From Phycisphaerales bacterium (GTDB lineage Bacteria; Planctomycetota; Phycisphaerae; Phycisphaerales; UBA1924): a stretch of 64,000 bases of DNA. Position 1 is the stretch's first letter. Each line of letters starts with the position of its first letter. The position numbers and the translations under genes are program-made. Positions 49,711 through 59,702 of the stretch are shown here, piece after piece. The stretch covers positions 1-64,000 of the forward strand of contig JASBRY010000005.1 of NCBI GenBank assembly GCA_030149165.1, read 5' to 3'. The notes beneath the pieces were generated by a model, which saw only the letters and a program-made list of their open reading frames with translations, was not told the origin of the DNA and did no database searches.

Positions 49711-52602
49711 TCAAGGTAGGGTGATCGCCTTATTGATCCGGACCTCATAGCCCGGCACGCGCACACTGATCACCGCTTGGTCACCACTCACCAGATTCTT
49801 GAACACGAACGAACGCCGACCGTCTCCCATCGATTCGATGGCGCTGATCGTCGATTCTTGACGAGCATTCTTTGGCGCCACCGCGATCAGATCCGCAGCG
49901 ATCTGCTCACCGGTCTGGTTGGTCACGATTGCATCGACCTCAACCAATCCATCCCGCGCCCCTTTCCGGAACTTCAGATCCAGATCGATGACATCCGTCC
50001 CCAGCTCGATCTCGCGCTCGACACGCATCAAGCCGTACTCTTTGTCCGCCATCAGCTCGACATCAAAGACCAGATCCTTCATCCCCGCGAGCTGCGCGGA
50101 GGAATACGACACATCGAGGTCAATCCGTTCTTCAAGCCCCGCCGTCACGACAAAGTTCACTACGCGTGGAACGATCTCCCATGACCGATCCACATTCGTC
50201 CCTCCAGGCTCCGAGTATCCGCCTGGTTCAACAATGTACACACGCCCGCGGATCGAGAAACTCCAAGGGTTCTTCACCACCAACTGATGCTTGTGCACAC
50301 CAGTCGTCGCATCCAATCGATCCGGAGTCAAACGCAGATTCCCCAAGAACTGAACCAACTCCGGATTCACCCCAGTCACAATCACAGGCGTGCGCGTCAC
50401 CTCGATCCGATGCATCGGCAGACTCAGCTCCGTCTTGTGCGAGAGTCCGATGATCTCTTCATTCCCGAACAGATCCACCAATCGGACCGCACCGGTGCTC
50501 AACGGCAGCTCAACCACAGCACGCTCCATCGTCGGCTCATCGAGCCACAGCACGATCGCGCCATCCGAGATCCCATCAGTCAACGAATCATCACGAGCTT
50601 CAAGATCAACCCGTGATGAGCACAACAGCATCCGCACGCCGTGCTCCAGATCAATCTCCTCGATCGCCTCGCGCCCCCCAAGCTGATCCACCAGCGTCCT
50701 CCACACCAACAACTCCGGCGCCGGCATCACACGACCACGCTGACCAGGTTCCACAATCCATGGATCACTCAGCACGATCTGCGTGTTGCGTTCATCGGCG
50801 CCAGCAAGCTTGCTTGCCCACCATGACGAGATCGCTCGGCGTCCCAACCACCCCACACGCGACCACACAGATTCTTGAGTTCCACTGGACGCGTACGCAC
50901 GATGAACCACACTCAGTTCACCGCCTTCCGCTTCACTCCGCACCGGTGCCCACTGACCGATCAGATCCGACATCGCGTCATCGGGATATGTTGGATCATC
51001 CTGAACCAAGAGCCGAATCGACTCGCTCATCACGCCCGCTTCAAAGGGACGATCCATCGCCCAAGGCACACCAATAACTGCACCCGGCACATACGGATCC
51101 ATCAACCCACGCACCTCACCCGCTTCGTCCGCGAGCACATCACTCTTATCTTCATTGGGCGCGATCCCCAGGCGCCACTGCGAAACCTGCTGACCATACC
51201 GATCCAATAAAGATCCAATCATCGGCATCGCGATCGATTCATGCTCCGTCAACAACTTAAACACCGCATCGTGATCGATCGCCGCTTGATCCGCGAGTTC
51301 AAACGGCACTTCCGCCATCGTCAGACTCACATCGACCCCCATCTCAACAACACGATCCACTGAACTCAGCAGCACCGAGTCCTTGTCCAGATCCTCTCCC
51401 ACAGTGTCCGCATCCATCGCGCGCATCTCAAGATGCTTGACACCGCTCATCTGCACAATGTCTGGGAGCGTCCGAAGCAAACGCTCATCAAGCGTCGTTG
51501 ATCGAAGCGCAAAGATCGAATCCTCAGGAACCAATCGCTTCGCGCCAAATCCACCAACGAGCTTCCCACCAACGCGTTCTGGTTGCCAAAGAAAGTCGAG
51601 CTCATTGCGTCCAACCAATCCCGATCCGGAATACACATCAAAGACCGCGGAGTACCAGCCGTACTTGGGAAGATCAGGAGTCCATTCCTCGTTCAAACCG
51701 TTCCCGCGCCCGCTGTCGTGCTCGTCAACGAGTTGGCTCGACGCATCAAACACGCGTACATACGAGCGTAGATCATCACCTGTCAGATCGCGCACCGTCA
51801 TCTCGAGCTTCGGAGGTTGCTCTCCAGAAACAATGTTCCCAGGAGTCCCTGTGCTGAGCCCGATCATCGGGACCTGCGCGACCACCACATCATCAAACCA
51901 CGCGCCGCCGTCGTAATCCTGTGCCCAAACAGTAAAAGGCTTTAGCCTCCGCGTCCTCGGCTGCTGCTCAGGTTGCAACAACTGCAACTCCACACGCACA
52001 AACGCCGCCTCAGGTTCTGCCCCTTCGATAAACACCGAGAGCAGTTCCCACTCGCCGCGCGTGCGCACCAAGCGCGTCGAAACCTGCGAGTCCTCAATGT
52101 CATTCCCTGCACGATCGATCAGCACAGCAACCAAACGCGCCCGCGCGTGGGTCAGACCATTGGTCCGGACGCGCGTGCTGATCAGATAATCCGCGTTGGG
52201 GAACACTGTCAACTCGCCGTGGCGCAGGATCAGACTCGTCGATCCCCCATCGGTTGGGAGGTGGACCGATCCCTCACCCGAAAAAGCCGGGGATGAGTAA
52301 TCCAGTTCCGCTCGATTCCAGATCGGGAACCCCGGCCGATCCCTCGGCACATTGGGATCATGCTGAGCTCGGATCCATCCCATCGGAACAGGGAGCGGAT
52401 TGGTGTACTGTTCCTCGAAATCGAACGCACGGATAATCCGCCCCGCGTACTCAGGACGCGTGATCGTCCCGCCGTCCTCGATGTCGCGAGTCTGGATCGC
52501 TTGGGACGCGTGTGTAGTACACAGCACCACCGCGCCCGCGATCCATCGCGAAAGCGCGGCCATGTGCCCGCCACTCATTTGGACGCCTTTGCTTCCAGCC
52601 AT
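49711..52602 (-). CDS. Large secreted protein, possibly glycoside-hydrolase-like (CBM-like N-terminus plus barrel-like core)
   Basis: Signal peptide; sandwich-like N-terminus (FDFEEQYTNPLPVPMGW...SGEGSVHLPTDGGSTSLILR); late beta-rich domains. Confidence 0.55.
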   Translation of the reverse strand: MAGSKGVQMSGGHMAALSRWIAGAVVLCTTHASQAIQTRDIEDGGTITRPEYAGRIIRAFDFEEQYTNPLPVPMGWIRAQHDPNVPRDRPGFPIWNRAELDYSSPAFSGEGSVHLPTDGGSTSLILRHGELTVFPNADYLISTRVRTNGLTHARARLVAVLIDRAGNDIEDSQVSTRLVRTRGEWELLSVFIEGAEPEAAFVRVELQLLQPEQQPRTRRLKPFTVWAQDYDGGAWFDDVVVAQVPMIGLSTGTPGNIVSGEQPPKLEMTVRDLTGDDLRSYVRVFDASSQLVDEHDSGRGNGLNEEWTPDLPKYGWYSAVFDVYSGSGLVGRNELDFLWQPERVGGKLVGGFGAKRLVPEDSIFALRSTTLDERLLRTLPDIVQMSGVKHLEMRAMDADTVGEDLDKDSVLLSSVDRVVEMGVDVSLTMAEVPFELADQAAIDHDAVFKLLTEHESIAMPMIGSLLDRYGQQVSQWRLGIAPNEDKSDVLADEAGEVRGLMDPYVPGAVIGVPWAMDRPFEAGVMSESIRLLVQDDPTYPDDAMSDLIGQWAPVRSEAEGGELSVVHRAYASSGTQESVWSRVGWLGRRAISSWWASKLAGADERNTQIVLSDPWIVEPGQRGRVMPAPELLVWRTLVDQLGGREAIEEIDLEHGVRMLLCSSRVDLEARDDSLTDGISDGAIVLWLDEPTMERAVVELPLSTGAVRLVDLFGNEEIIGLSHKTELSLPMHRIEVTRTPVIVTGVNPELVQFLGNLRLTPDRLDATTGVHKHQLVVKNPWSFSIRGRVYIVEPGGYSEPGGTNVDRSWEIVPRVVNFVVTAGLEERIDLDVSYSSAQLAGMKDLVFDVELMADKEYGLMRVEREIELGTDVIDLDLKFRKGARDGLVEVDAIVTNQTGEQIAADLIAVAPKNARQESTISAIESMGDGRRSFVFKNLVSGDQAVISVRVPGYEVRINKAITLP

Positions 52603-52689
52603 CTTCCCAAATCATCGGCTCTTTCGACCAATCCCATCCATTTCTCCGCACCCCTCCCCCAACCCCACACTCCACACTACCATGGACCC

Positions 52690-53394
52690 ATGACCGACAA
52701 GCCCGACAAGCCCGACCAGCCAGATCAGACCAATCCGAGCCAATCCGACAACGACTGGATCCCCCTCGATCCCCATGTCCCAGCAGGCTCATCCTTCGAC
52801 GGCGCTGCTGAGTTCTACCAGACCATCCAAAAACGCCGGACAGTACGACATTTTTCAGACAAGCCCGTCCCTCGAGAGGTCATCGAGCAGGTCCTCCTCG
52901 CCGCAGGGACCTCACCTTCTGGCGCCCACAAACAGCCCTGGCGCTTCATCGCCGTCTCCAATAAGGATATCAAACACAAAATCCGCGTCGCCGTGGAAGA
53001 GGTCGAACGCGAGTTCTACGAGGATCGCGCCTCAGAGCGTTGGCTCGAAGACCTCGAACCCTTCGAGACCAATCCCGACAAGTCCTACATCGACACCGTC
53101 CCCTGGCTCATCATCGTCATGGCGCTGCGCACCACAGACGACGGCGGACAGGTCTACTACCTCAACGAATCCGTCGGGATCGCGACGGGACTCCTTCTTA
53201 CCGCCGCGCACCACGCCGGACTCGCGACGCTCACGCACACCCCCTCCCCAATGAAGTTCCTCCGCGAGGTGCTCGATCGTCCAGATCACGAGCGCCCCTA
53301 CATGATGATCCCGATGGGGTATCCCGCAGAGGATTGCAAAGTCCCCAACATCAAGCGCAAGGACCTCGATGAACTCGCGGTGTTTATCGAATGA
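52690..53394 (+). CDS. Nitroreductase family protein
   Basis: RRTVRHFSDKPVPREVIEQVLLAAGTSPSGAHKQPWRFIAV...ESVGIATGLLLTAAHHAGLATLTHTPSPM...MIPMGYPAEDCKVP. Confidence 0.9.
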   Translation: MTDKPDKPDQPDQTNPSQSDNDWIPLDPHVPAGSSFDGAAEFYQTIQKRRTVRHFSDKPVPREVIEQVLLAAGTSPSGAHKQPWRFIAVSNKDIKHKIRVAVEEVEREFYEDRASERWLEDLEPFETNPDKSYIDTVPWLIIVMALRTTDDGGQVYYLNESVGIATGLLLTAAHHAGLATLTHTPSPMKFLREVLDRPDHERPYMMIPMGYPAEDCKVPNIKRKDLDELAVFIE

Positions 53395-53398
53395 ATAA

Positions 53399-53421
53399 CC
53401 CCGGCTCGCATGAGCCGGGGC
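53399..53421. terminator. Hairpin between convergent genes (possible bidirectional terminator)
   Basis: CCCCGGCTC-gcat-GAGCCGGGG; weak T-tracts. Confidence 0.55.
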
Positions 53422-53446
53422 TTGTGGATTCTGTTTAGCGAAACGC

Positions 53447-54322
53447 TTACTCGAGAGCCGCGGCACCCGAGATGATCTCGGTAAGCTCAGTCGTAATCTG
53501 AGTCTGACGCACGCGGTTGAACTCACGCTTGAGCAGATGACCCATCTTGCCCGCGTTGTCTGTCGCGGCTTTCATCGCGACCATACGAGCGATGTGCTCG
53601 GAAACGACCGCATCATTGAAGCACTGGAACAACACCGCCTTGACCGCTGCCGGGAGCAACGAATCGAGCAGCGATTCCGCGTCTGGTGAGAACTCGTACA
53701 CATCCTGCATCGAGCTTTCGCTGCCGTCGCTCTCAACCTCTGGGGTCGAGAATGGGAGCAGTTGCATCACCTCAGGACGCTGACGACCAGCGCTGATGTA
53801 TTTCATATAGACCACGCGAACCGCCGAAACTTCGCCATTGACGAACATCTCGATAAAGCGTGCCGCGAGTCGTTCTACATCCTCAAACGCCGGCTTATCA
53901 CCGATGTGCGTGTGATGCGTGAAGTCAGTAAATCCATTGAACTTCAGAGCGCTTGCGCCCTTCTTCCCAACGATCTCGATCTGCCCATTACCCGCAGCGG
54001 ACGACTCACGCAAGTGCTTGAGCGCTGTACGAACGATGGTGCCGTTGTAAGGACCACACAGACCACGATCCGCGCTGAGCACGAGCGTCAGCTCGTTCGC
54101 TTCCGCAGATGGTTCAGTCAACAGTGGATGCCCCTCACCCACACCCGCTGCCGCGAGCTGAGCGACCAGGTCAAACAGCGTATCGGTATACGGCCGAGTC
54201 GCGAGCGAAGACTGCTGCGCCTTGGCAAACTTACTCGTCGCGATCATCTGCATCGTGCGCGTAATACGCTTGATGTTCCCGACCGCCTTCATCCGCTTCT
54301 TGATATCGCGTGCATTACCCAT
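53447..54322 (-). CDS. atpG: F0F1 ATP synthase subunit gamma
   Basis: MGNARDIKKRMKAVGNIKRITRTMQMIATSKFAKAQ...LSADRGLCGPYNG...MKAATDNAGKMGHLLKREFNRVRQTQITTELTEIISGAAALE. Confidence 0.95.
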   Translation of the reverse strand: MGNARDIKKRMKAVGNIKRITRTMQMIATSKFAKAQQSSLATRPYTDTLFDLVAQLAAAGVGEGHPLLTEPSAEANELTLVLSADRGLCGPYNGTIVRTALKHLRESSAAGNGQIEIVGKKGASALKFNGFTDFTHHTHIGDKPAFEDVERLAARFIEMFVNGEVSAVRVVYMKYISAGRQRPEVMQLLPFSTPEVESDGSESSMQDVYEFSPDAESLLDSLLPAAVKAVLFQCFNDAVVSEHIARMVAMKAATDNAGKMGHLLKREFNRVRQTQITTELTEIISGAAALE

Positions 54323-54745
54323 AGGAGTCGATGATAGCCCCGCGCACCCAAAGCGTCCGCTTCATCACACCCAGCAATCCGCTGAATTGCTCAAAATTGA
54401 CCGATTCAACCCCACCCAAATGAGCCGTCGATCACTCCCCAGAAGCGTGCCGACGAGGACCGCGATCCTCACCCATCCGATACGGCTGGGTTTCTTCCGG
54501 ATACGGAAACGCCGTGCTCAAGCCCGTGATCCTCGGCAAGCTCGCCTTCTCCGGCAATCCCGCCTGTGGATTCGACTGCTGGACCTTCTCAGCTCCTGAT
54601 GAGTTACTCACATCTTTCCCATCACGCACGGCAGACCTCTCTTCCATTCTCATCCAATCCCAGCTCCACACAGAAACCAGTCCCGGACATGGAAGCATGA
54701 CACGGAAACGACAAGCCGCAAGCCAATATGTTCAGAAACCGTAAA

Positions 54746-55567
54746 CTACTCCACGATCAAGCCGTCATACGCGAGATCGATCCCCTCACGCAACGACCGA
54801 GTAGTCTCCGCGTGCGCCAGATCATGCGTCATATGCACAAACAAGGTCCGAGAAGCCCCGATCCGTTCTGCTTCCTCCACCGCTTGCGCCACCGTGAAGT
54901 GTGTCCGATGCGGACGATGCCGCAGCGCATCGAGCACCAGCGTCTCCACCCCCTCCAGATACCCACGCGACAGTTCTGGAATCTCAACCACATCCGTGCA
55001 GTACGCGATCGGGAGCACCCGAGATTCATCCTGGATCTCATCACTCTCGAAGCGGAACCCAAGGATCTCCTGCACGCCGTGCATCAAAGTCATGGGAGTG
55101 ATCTTCATCCCGAATAGCTCGATCATCTCCCCCGCGACCAGTTCCCTCGGCACAAGATCCGCGATGAACGACTTCTGGATGTTCTTCTCTTTCTCGAAGA
55201 TGTGCTGATACACCCGCCGCAGCGACTGATGCGTATGCGCATCGGCCCACACCTCGATCGGTTGCTTCATGATCTCATTAAACCGACGGATCTCATCGAG
55301 CCCCCACACATGATCGACATGATTATGTGTTATCAGGATCGCATCCACACGCGTCAACCCCTCTCGCAGCACCTGCTCGCGCAGGTCGGGAGACGCATCG
55401 ATCAGGATCACCCGCTCCTGACCCGTCGAGTCCACAAACTCAATGGTCGCGCTCGTCCGCGTCCGCGTATCGCGCGGATCCGACGATCTGCACACCGCAC
55501 AATCACACGCGATGATCGGCACCCCCGCCGATGTCCCAGTTCCCAAGAAACGAATACGCATACCCAA
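54746..55567 (-). CDS. MBL-fold metallo-hydrolase (PhnP-like)
   Basis: LGTGTSAGVPIIACDCAVC, ITHNHVDHVWGLDEIR, FVHMTHDL. Confidence 0.88.
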   Translation of the reverse strand: MGMRIRFLGTGTSAGVPIIACDCAVCRSSDPRDTRTRTSATIEFVDSTGQERVILIDASPDLREQVLREGLTRVDAILITHNHVDHVWGLDEIRRFNEIMKQPIEVWADAHTHQSLRRVYQHIFEKEKNIQKSFIADLVPRELVAGEMIELFGMKITPMTLMHGVQEILGFRFESDEIQDESRVLPIAYCTDVVEIPELSRGYLEGVETLVLDALRHRPHRTHFTVAQAVEEAERIGASRTLFVHMTHDLAHAETTRSLREGIDLAYDGLIVE

Positions 55568-55581
55568 CGATAGTCAGCCCC

Positions 55582-57723
55582 TTACAAATACACCTTCCGA
55601 TTGTAAATCCACCACTCAATCATCATCACCCCCAGCGCCGCGATCAGCAGCCACACCCACCACTCCTTGAGCCGCTTGATCTCCCCCTGATTGCTCGCGC
55701 TAACCACGCGATTGGACAGATCCACCTGTGTCAGTGTCCCCGCATCGGACTCGGCGCTGTCGAGCAGGTTCGCCGCGTAGAAACGCACGATCCGTCCGTC
55801 GTCCTCCACATCGCTCGCGCCAGCGCTCCCAGTCCACTGCACGCGATACATCCCAGTCTCTCGGATCGGGCCGTAGACAATCCGCCCGTCCGGCGCCGCG
55901 ACGATCTCGCTGCTCAGCGATCCATCAGGTAGCGTCACGCGGATATTCCCCGCATCCGTCGGGACACGATCCGCGAGTACATACCCCGGAGACAACTGAC
56001 GAGCGTTCACATCCACCTCCGTCCCGACCTGCGTCCCCAGATAATCCACGGCGCTCGCCAAGAAAACAACAAAGCTCACATCAAACGGCCAGTTGGAAAA
56101 CTTCGGATCAAACCCCACCATCACCGCGCGCACATCCCCCGTGCTCATCTCCACAATCGCCGGCCCCTCCGTCGTCTCCGCGAGCGAGACCAGCTCCGAT
56201 CCATCCGGGATCTCGATCGTGCGAGACTTCCCGATCACGACCGCATCAAGCGTCAGATCGCGCAGCAGCGGATGCGTCCGTCTCCAGTTAATAATCTGCG
56301 TGCCAGGACCTTCTCCCTTGTCCACAACCCCGCCGGGACCGGTGTACACATCACCCACGACCAAGTAGCGTCCAGGATCGAAGACAACGCCGCCCTCACC
56401 CGCTTCGGGAAGCACGCTATCAAACACAAACAGATCGATCGCGCTCGTCTCCCCATCCTCGCGCATCTGCTCGTACTCGCTCGGAGTGATCACCAACAGA
56501 TCCGAGATCGACAACCCACGCAGCGCCTCGCGCAGGAACAACGACCCCGTCGTCACCAGCGCCACCGACGCCTGCTTCGCCGGAGGGACAATCAGCGTCC
56601 CGCGATTGTCCGTCGAGAGCACATCCAACCCCCCACCAGACGGGCCCCCCTCACCAAACCCAGTCGTCAATCGAACACCAACCACAACACCGTTGGGCTC
56701 GACGAGCTCAAACACCACACCCCCAGTGCTCGCTTCGCGCTCACCAGTCTGCGAGTTCACCTTTGCCCCCTCCAGTTTCACCGCCCGCACCGAAACCACG
56801 GCTCCCCCAACCAACAACTCCGCATCAATCGAGCGCGGATTCAGATCCGTCGACTGCACCCCCACAAACACACTCAGCTTGCGAGGATCCTCATAGTCCC
56901 GCTCGGCACGCAACGCCGTGAGTCCGACATTGACCGATCCCGCACTCCCGATCGCGTGGTACTCAAAGCTCGGCGCGTCTCCGGCTTGCTCTTGCGAATC
57001 CGCGCGGACCACATCGAGATCCGAGATCCGTCCATCACTGAACAGATGGAAGAAGTACGCATCCCCCCCTTTGATGCCCTCGATCTCCACCGGATCGGTC
57101 CCCTCACCGCTCGGACCCGTATCAATAAACACACGATTGGGTCGCTGCGACTGCGCTAATCGGTACGCCTCCTCAATAGAGCTCGGCCCATCCGTCTGCA
57201 CAATCCCGTTGATCGCGTTGATCAGCGTCTGCTTGTCCGATGTAAACTGCGAGACGATCTCTGCCGACCGATCAAACGCGATCACCATCGCCTCGTCCGC
57301 ACGCTCCGATTCCTCAAACAACGAAGGCGACGCGAGCCCCTCCACCAAACCGATCGCCCGCTCCTTCGCGACCTCTAATCGTGTCCGATCACCTGCCCCA
57401 TCACCGTCAACCGCACGCATCGAAGCGCTCCGATCAATCAACAGCACCAGCTTGCGTCCCGCCGATGCGCTCGCCGTCGAGCGAGGCTGCGCCAGCGCCA
57501 GCAGAATCAACCCCAGAATAATCAGCTGTAAGAACAGCAACAGATTCCGCCGGAGCCTCTGAAACGGTGCGTTCGCTTGCAGGTCCTGGATCGCCTTCTT
57601 CCAAAGCAGCGTCGAGGACACTTCCCGAGGCACCCTCCGCAGCTTCAAAAAATACAGGATCACCAACGAAGGGATCGCGATCGCGCCCACCAAAGCCGCA
57701 AGCATCGGGGTCGCCCAGGTCAT
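55582..57723 (-). CDS. BatA/VWA domain-containing membrane protein
   Basis: BatA N-terminus MTWATPMLAALVGAIAIPSLVILYFLKLRRVPREVSSTLLWKKAIQDLQANAPFQRLRRNLLLFLQLIILGLILLALAQP; VWA MIDAS LLIDRSASM. Confidence 0.87.
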   Translation of the reverse strand: MTWATPMLAALVGAIAIPSLVILYFLKLRRVPREVSSTLLWKKAIQDLQANAPFQRLRRNLLLFLQLIILGLILLALAQPRSTASASAGRKLVLLIDRSASMRAVDGDGAGDRTRLEVAKERAIGLVEGLASPSLFEESERADEAMVIAFDRSAEIVSQFTSDKQTLINAINGIVQTDGPSSIEEAYRLAQSQRPNRVFIDTGPSGEGTDPVEIEGIKGGDAYFFHLFSDGRISDLDVVRADSQEQAGDAPSFEYHAIGSAGSVNVGLTALRAERDYEDPRKLSVFVGVQSTDLNPRSIDAELLVGGAVVSVRAVKLEGAKVNSQTGEREASTGGVVFELVEPNGVVVGVRLTTGFGEGGPSGGGLDVLSTDNRGTLIVPPAKQASVALVTTGSLFLREALRGLSISDLLVITPSEYEQMREDGETSAIDLFVFDSVLPEAGEGGVVFDPGRYLVVGDVYTGPGGVVDKGEGPGTQIINWRRTHPLLRDLTLDAVVIGKSRTIEIPDGSELVSLAETTEGPAIVEMSTGDVRAVMVGFDPKFSNWPFDVSFVVFLASAVDYLGTQVGTEVDVNARQLSPGYVLADRVPTDAGNIRVTLPDGSLSSEIVAAPDGRIVYGPIRETGMYRVQWTGSAGASDVEDDGRIVRFYAANLLDSAESDAGTLTQVDLSNRVVSASNQGEIKRLKEWWVWLLIAALGVMMIEWWIYNRKVYL

Positions 57724-58127
57724 GGAGTCACCTCTGGACGCGACAACTCAATCTCATACAACGATTCTTCATCAGTCGGCTCAAAGGTGATGCGATCGAG
57801 CGCATCGTCACTCCCGAAGTACAAGTACATCCGCTTGCGCCCGTAGTAATCAAAGAATCCACCAAAGACAATCGATTGCCTCGGCTTCACCCAGGTAATG
57901 ATGTCCTCGTCCTGCTCCCCATAGTCATAAGGCTCGATCGACAATCGCTCAAGCTGATCCCAAGCACCCGCCTTCGACATCCCAAGCGGGAAACGCTCCT
58001 GCACACGCTGATCAAAGACCGCGCGATCCAAATCTGAATGAAGCGTTCGACACCCAGTACAAAATGTAAGCAGGATCACGCTCGCACCAACCAGAGCCGC
58101 AAGCATCGGGATCGCCCAGGTCATCAA
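57720..58127 (-). CDS. Small lipoprotein-like protein with BatA-derived N-terminus
   Basis: MMTWAIPMLAALVGASVILLTFCTGCRTLHSD..., then a BamE/SmpA-reminiscent region FPLGMSKAGAWDQLERLSIEPYDY. Confidence 0.6.
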   Translation of the reverse strand: MMTWAIPMLAALVGASVILLTFCTGCRTLHSDLDRAVFDQRVQERFPLGMSKAGAWDQLERLSIEPYDYGEQDEDIITWVKPRQSIVFGGFFDYYGRKRMYLYFGSDDALDRITFEPTDEESLYEIELSRPEVTP

Positions 58128-58540
58128 CGAAATCTCCAGTTATATACAAGCTGAGCAACAATGTTTCCAGCCAGCATTCCAATGGTGAGTACAGCAAGCA
58201 CACTTGTAGTCCGCTGCTGGGCTTTACCATCCAAGAGCGTGTGCGCAAAGGCTATTGTGACCACCCAAACCGGCAGACTGACAAGACTCACGGCCCACAG
58301 TCCCAATCCTGATTCACCAGGCTCATTGACACGAGCAGCATACTCGATAAACCACCAATATACAAGCAACATAAGCAATCCGATATTGAGGGCCACAACC
58401 AATCTTGGAATCCAAACGAAAGCACTGTGAATGTTTGGCGTGCTTTCTCTATTCTCAATATCCTTTCGATGAACGACGCAGCCAAACCCAACGAAGTTGT
58501 ACACCGTAAAGATGAGGATGATCGTTGTAAGCAGATTCAC
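58124..58540 (-). CDS. Four-TM membrane protein of unknown function
   Basis: Hydrophobic segments (VVALNIGLLMLLVYWWFIEYAA, GLGLWAVSLVSLPVWVVTIAFAHTLL); ATGA overlaps with both neighbours. Confidence 0.55.
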   Translation of the reverse strand: MNLLTTIILIFTVYNFVGFGCVVHRKDIENRESTPNIHSAFVWIPRLVVALNIGLLMLLVYWWFIEYAARVNEPGESGLGLWAVSLVSLPVWVVTIAFAHTLLDGKAQQRTTSVLAVLTIGMLAGNIVAQLVYNWRFR

Positions 58541-59484
58541 CGCAGCAACCCCCGCTTCCGCAGGTAATCCACCAGCAGCGTATCGATCGGCGTGTCCGAC
58601 TGGATCGTCAACCCCGTGATCTCTCGCCGAGCACAGAAATCGCGCAAGCCCTGACAGTACGCAGACAAGTTCTCCTTGTACTTCTTGAGCAGCGGCGCCG
58701 AGATCGTCACCTCCGCCATGTCCCCATCCTCCACATCGCGCAGCTGCAGATCCCCCGCAATGTCAGGCTCCACCTCCTGAGGCGACAACACCTGAATCGC
58801 AAACACATCGTACCCGCGACCCACCAGCAGCCGAAGACCAGTCTCGTACCCCTCCTTCATGAAGAAGTCGCTCAGCACGATCATCACGCCCTTGCCGCGG
58901 CGCGTCATCGCGATGCGCTTGCACGCCTGTCCGAAGTCCGTCCCCCCCTCCGGCGTGATCGAGCACAAAAACCGCGCCAGGTCATGCGTTCTTCTTCGTC
59001 CACGCAGATCACGGATATTCCCCGCGATCGATTGCTCCCCTCCAGCAATCACCAGCTCATCGCGCATCCCCACAGCCGTGACCGCGACGCGGTTGAGGTT
59101 CAGCAGCCCGATGTACCCCAGCGCCATCGCGACCTGCTGCATGTAGTAGAACTTATTGGGTTCGCCGCAATCGCTCGAAGCGCTCGCATCGATCACAATA
59201 TGCAACGACAGGTCCTCCTCCTCCATGAACAGCTTCATGAAGAACCGATCGAGCCGCGCGTAGATATTCCAGTCGATGTGCCGCAGGTCATCGCCCGTCG
59301 CATAAGGACGATGATCCGCAAACTCGACACTCTCGCCGCGTTTTTTAGATCGCCGCTCGCCCTTGAGCTTGCCCGCGAAGATCTTCCGCGACGACACATC
59401 CAGATGCGAGATCTTCCCGATCAGCTCAGAAGACAGCAGCTCATCAATCGTCGCAGGCCGAGTTGGATTCTCCGATCGCAGCAT
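58537..59484 (-). CDS. DUF58 domain-containing protein
   Basis: GERRSKKRGESVEFADHRPYATGDDLRHIDWNIYARLDRFFMKLFMEEEDLSLHIVIDASAS. Confidence 0.92.
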   Translation of the reverse strand: MLRSENPTRPATIDELLSSELIGKISHLDVSSRKIFAGKLKGERRSKKRGESVEFADHRPYATGDDLRHIDWNIYARLDRFFMKLFMEEEDLSLHIVIDASASSDCGEPNKFYYMQQVAMALGYIGLLNLNRVAVTAVGMRDELVIAGGEQSIAGNIRDLRGRRRTHDLARFLCSITPEGGTDFGQACKRIAMTRRGKGVMIVLSDFFMKEGYETGLRLLVGRGYDVFAIQVLSPQEVEPDIAGDLQLRDVEDGDMAEVTISAPLLKKYKENLSAYCQGLRDFCARREITGLTIQSDTPIDTLLVDYLRKRGLLR

Positions 59485-59702
59485 TACTCTTCAATCTCCC
59501 GGAACACATCATCAATAGCCTTGTCAATCTTCGTCTCACTCGACCGCGCCCGCCGCGTGTAGGTCTCGTCCGCACCGATGCCCTCGGCGCTGATCACCTC
59601 GCGATAGCAACCAGACATACTCGATATCAATCCCACAAGCACACCCGCGACAAGACACAGCCGAACGCCCACTCGTAAATCCTGCTTCATCGAGCTCTTC
59701 AT
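59484..59702 (-). CDS. Small putative lipoprotein
   Basis: MKSSMKQDLRVGVRLCLVAGVLVGLISSMSGCYREV..., lipobox SMSGC; shares one base with the DUF58 start. Confidence 0.55.
   Translation of the reverse strand: MKSSMKQDLRVGVRLCLVAGVLVGLISSMSGCYREVISAEGIGADETYTRRARSSETKIDKAIDDVFREIEE

Noticed and set aside
54432-54698. 88-aa minus-strand ORF between atpG and the MBL hydrolase
   Set aside because: Possible small protein but no family signal or clear RBS; not enough support to call
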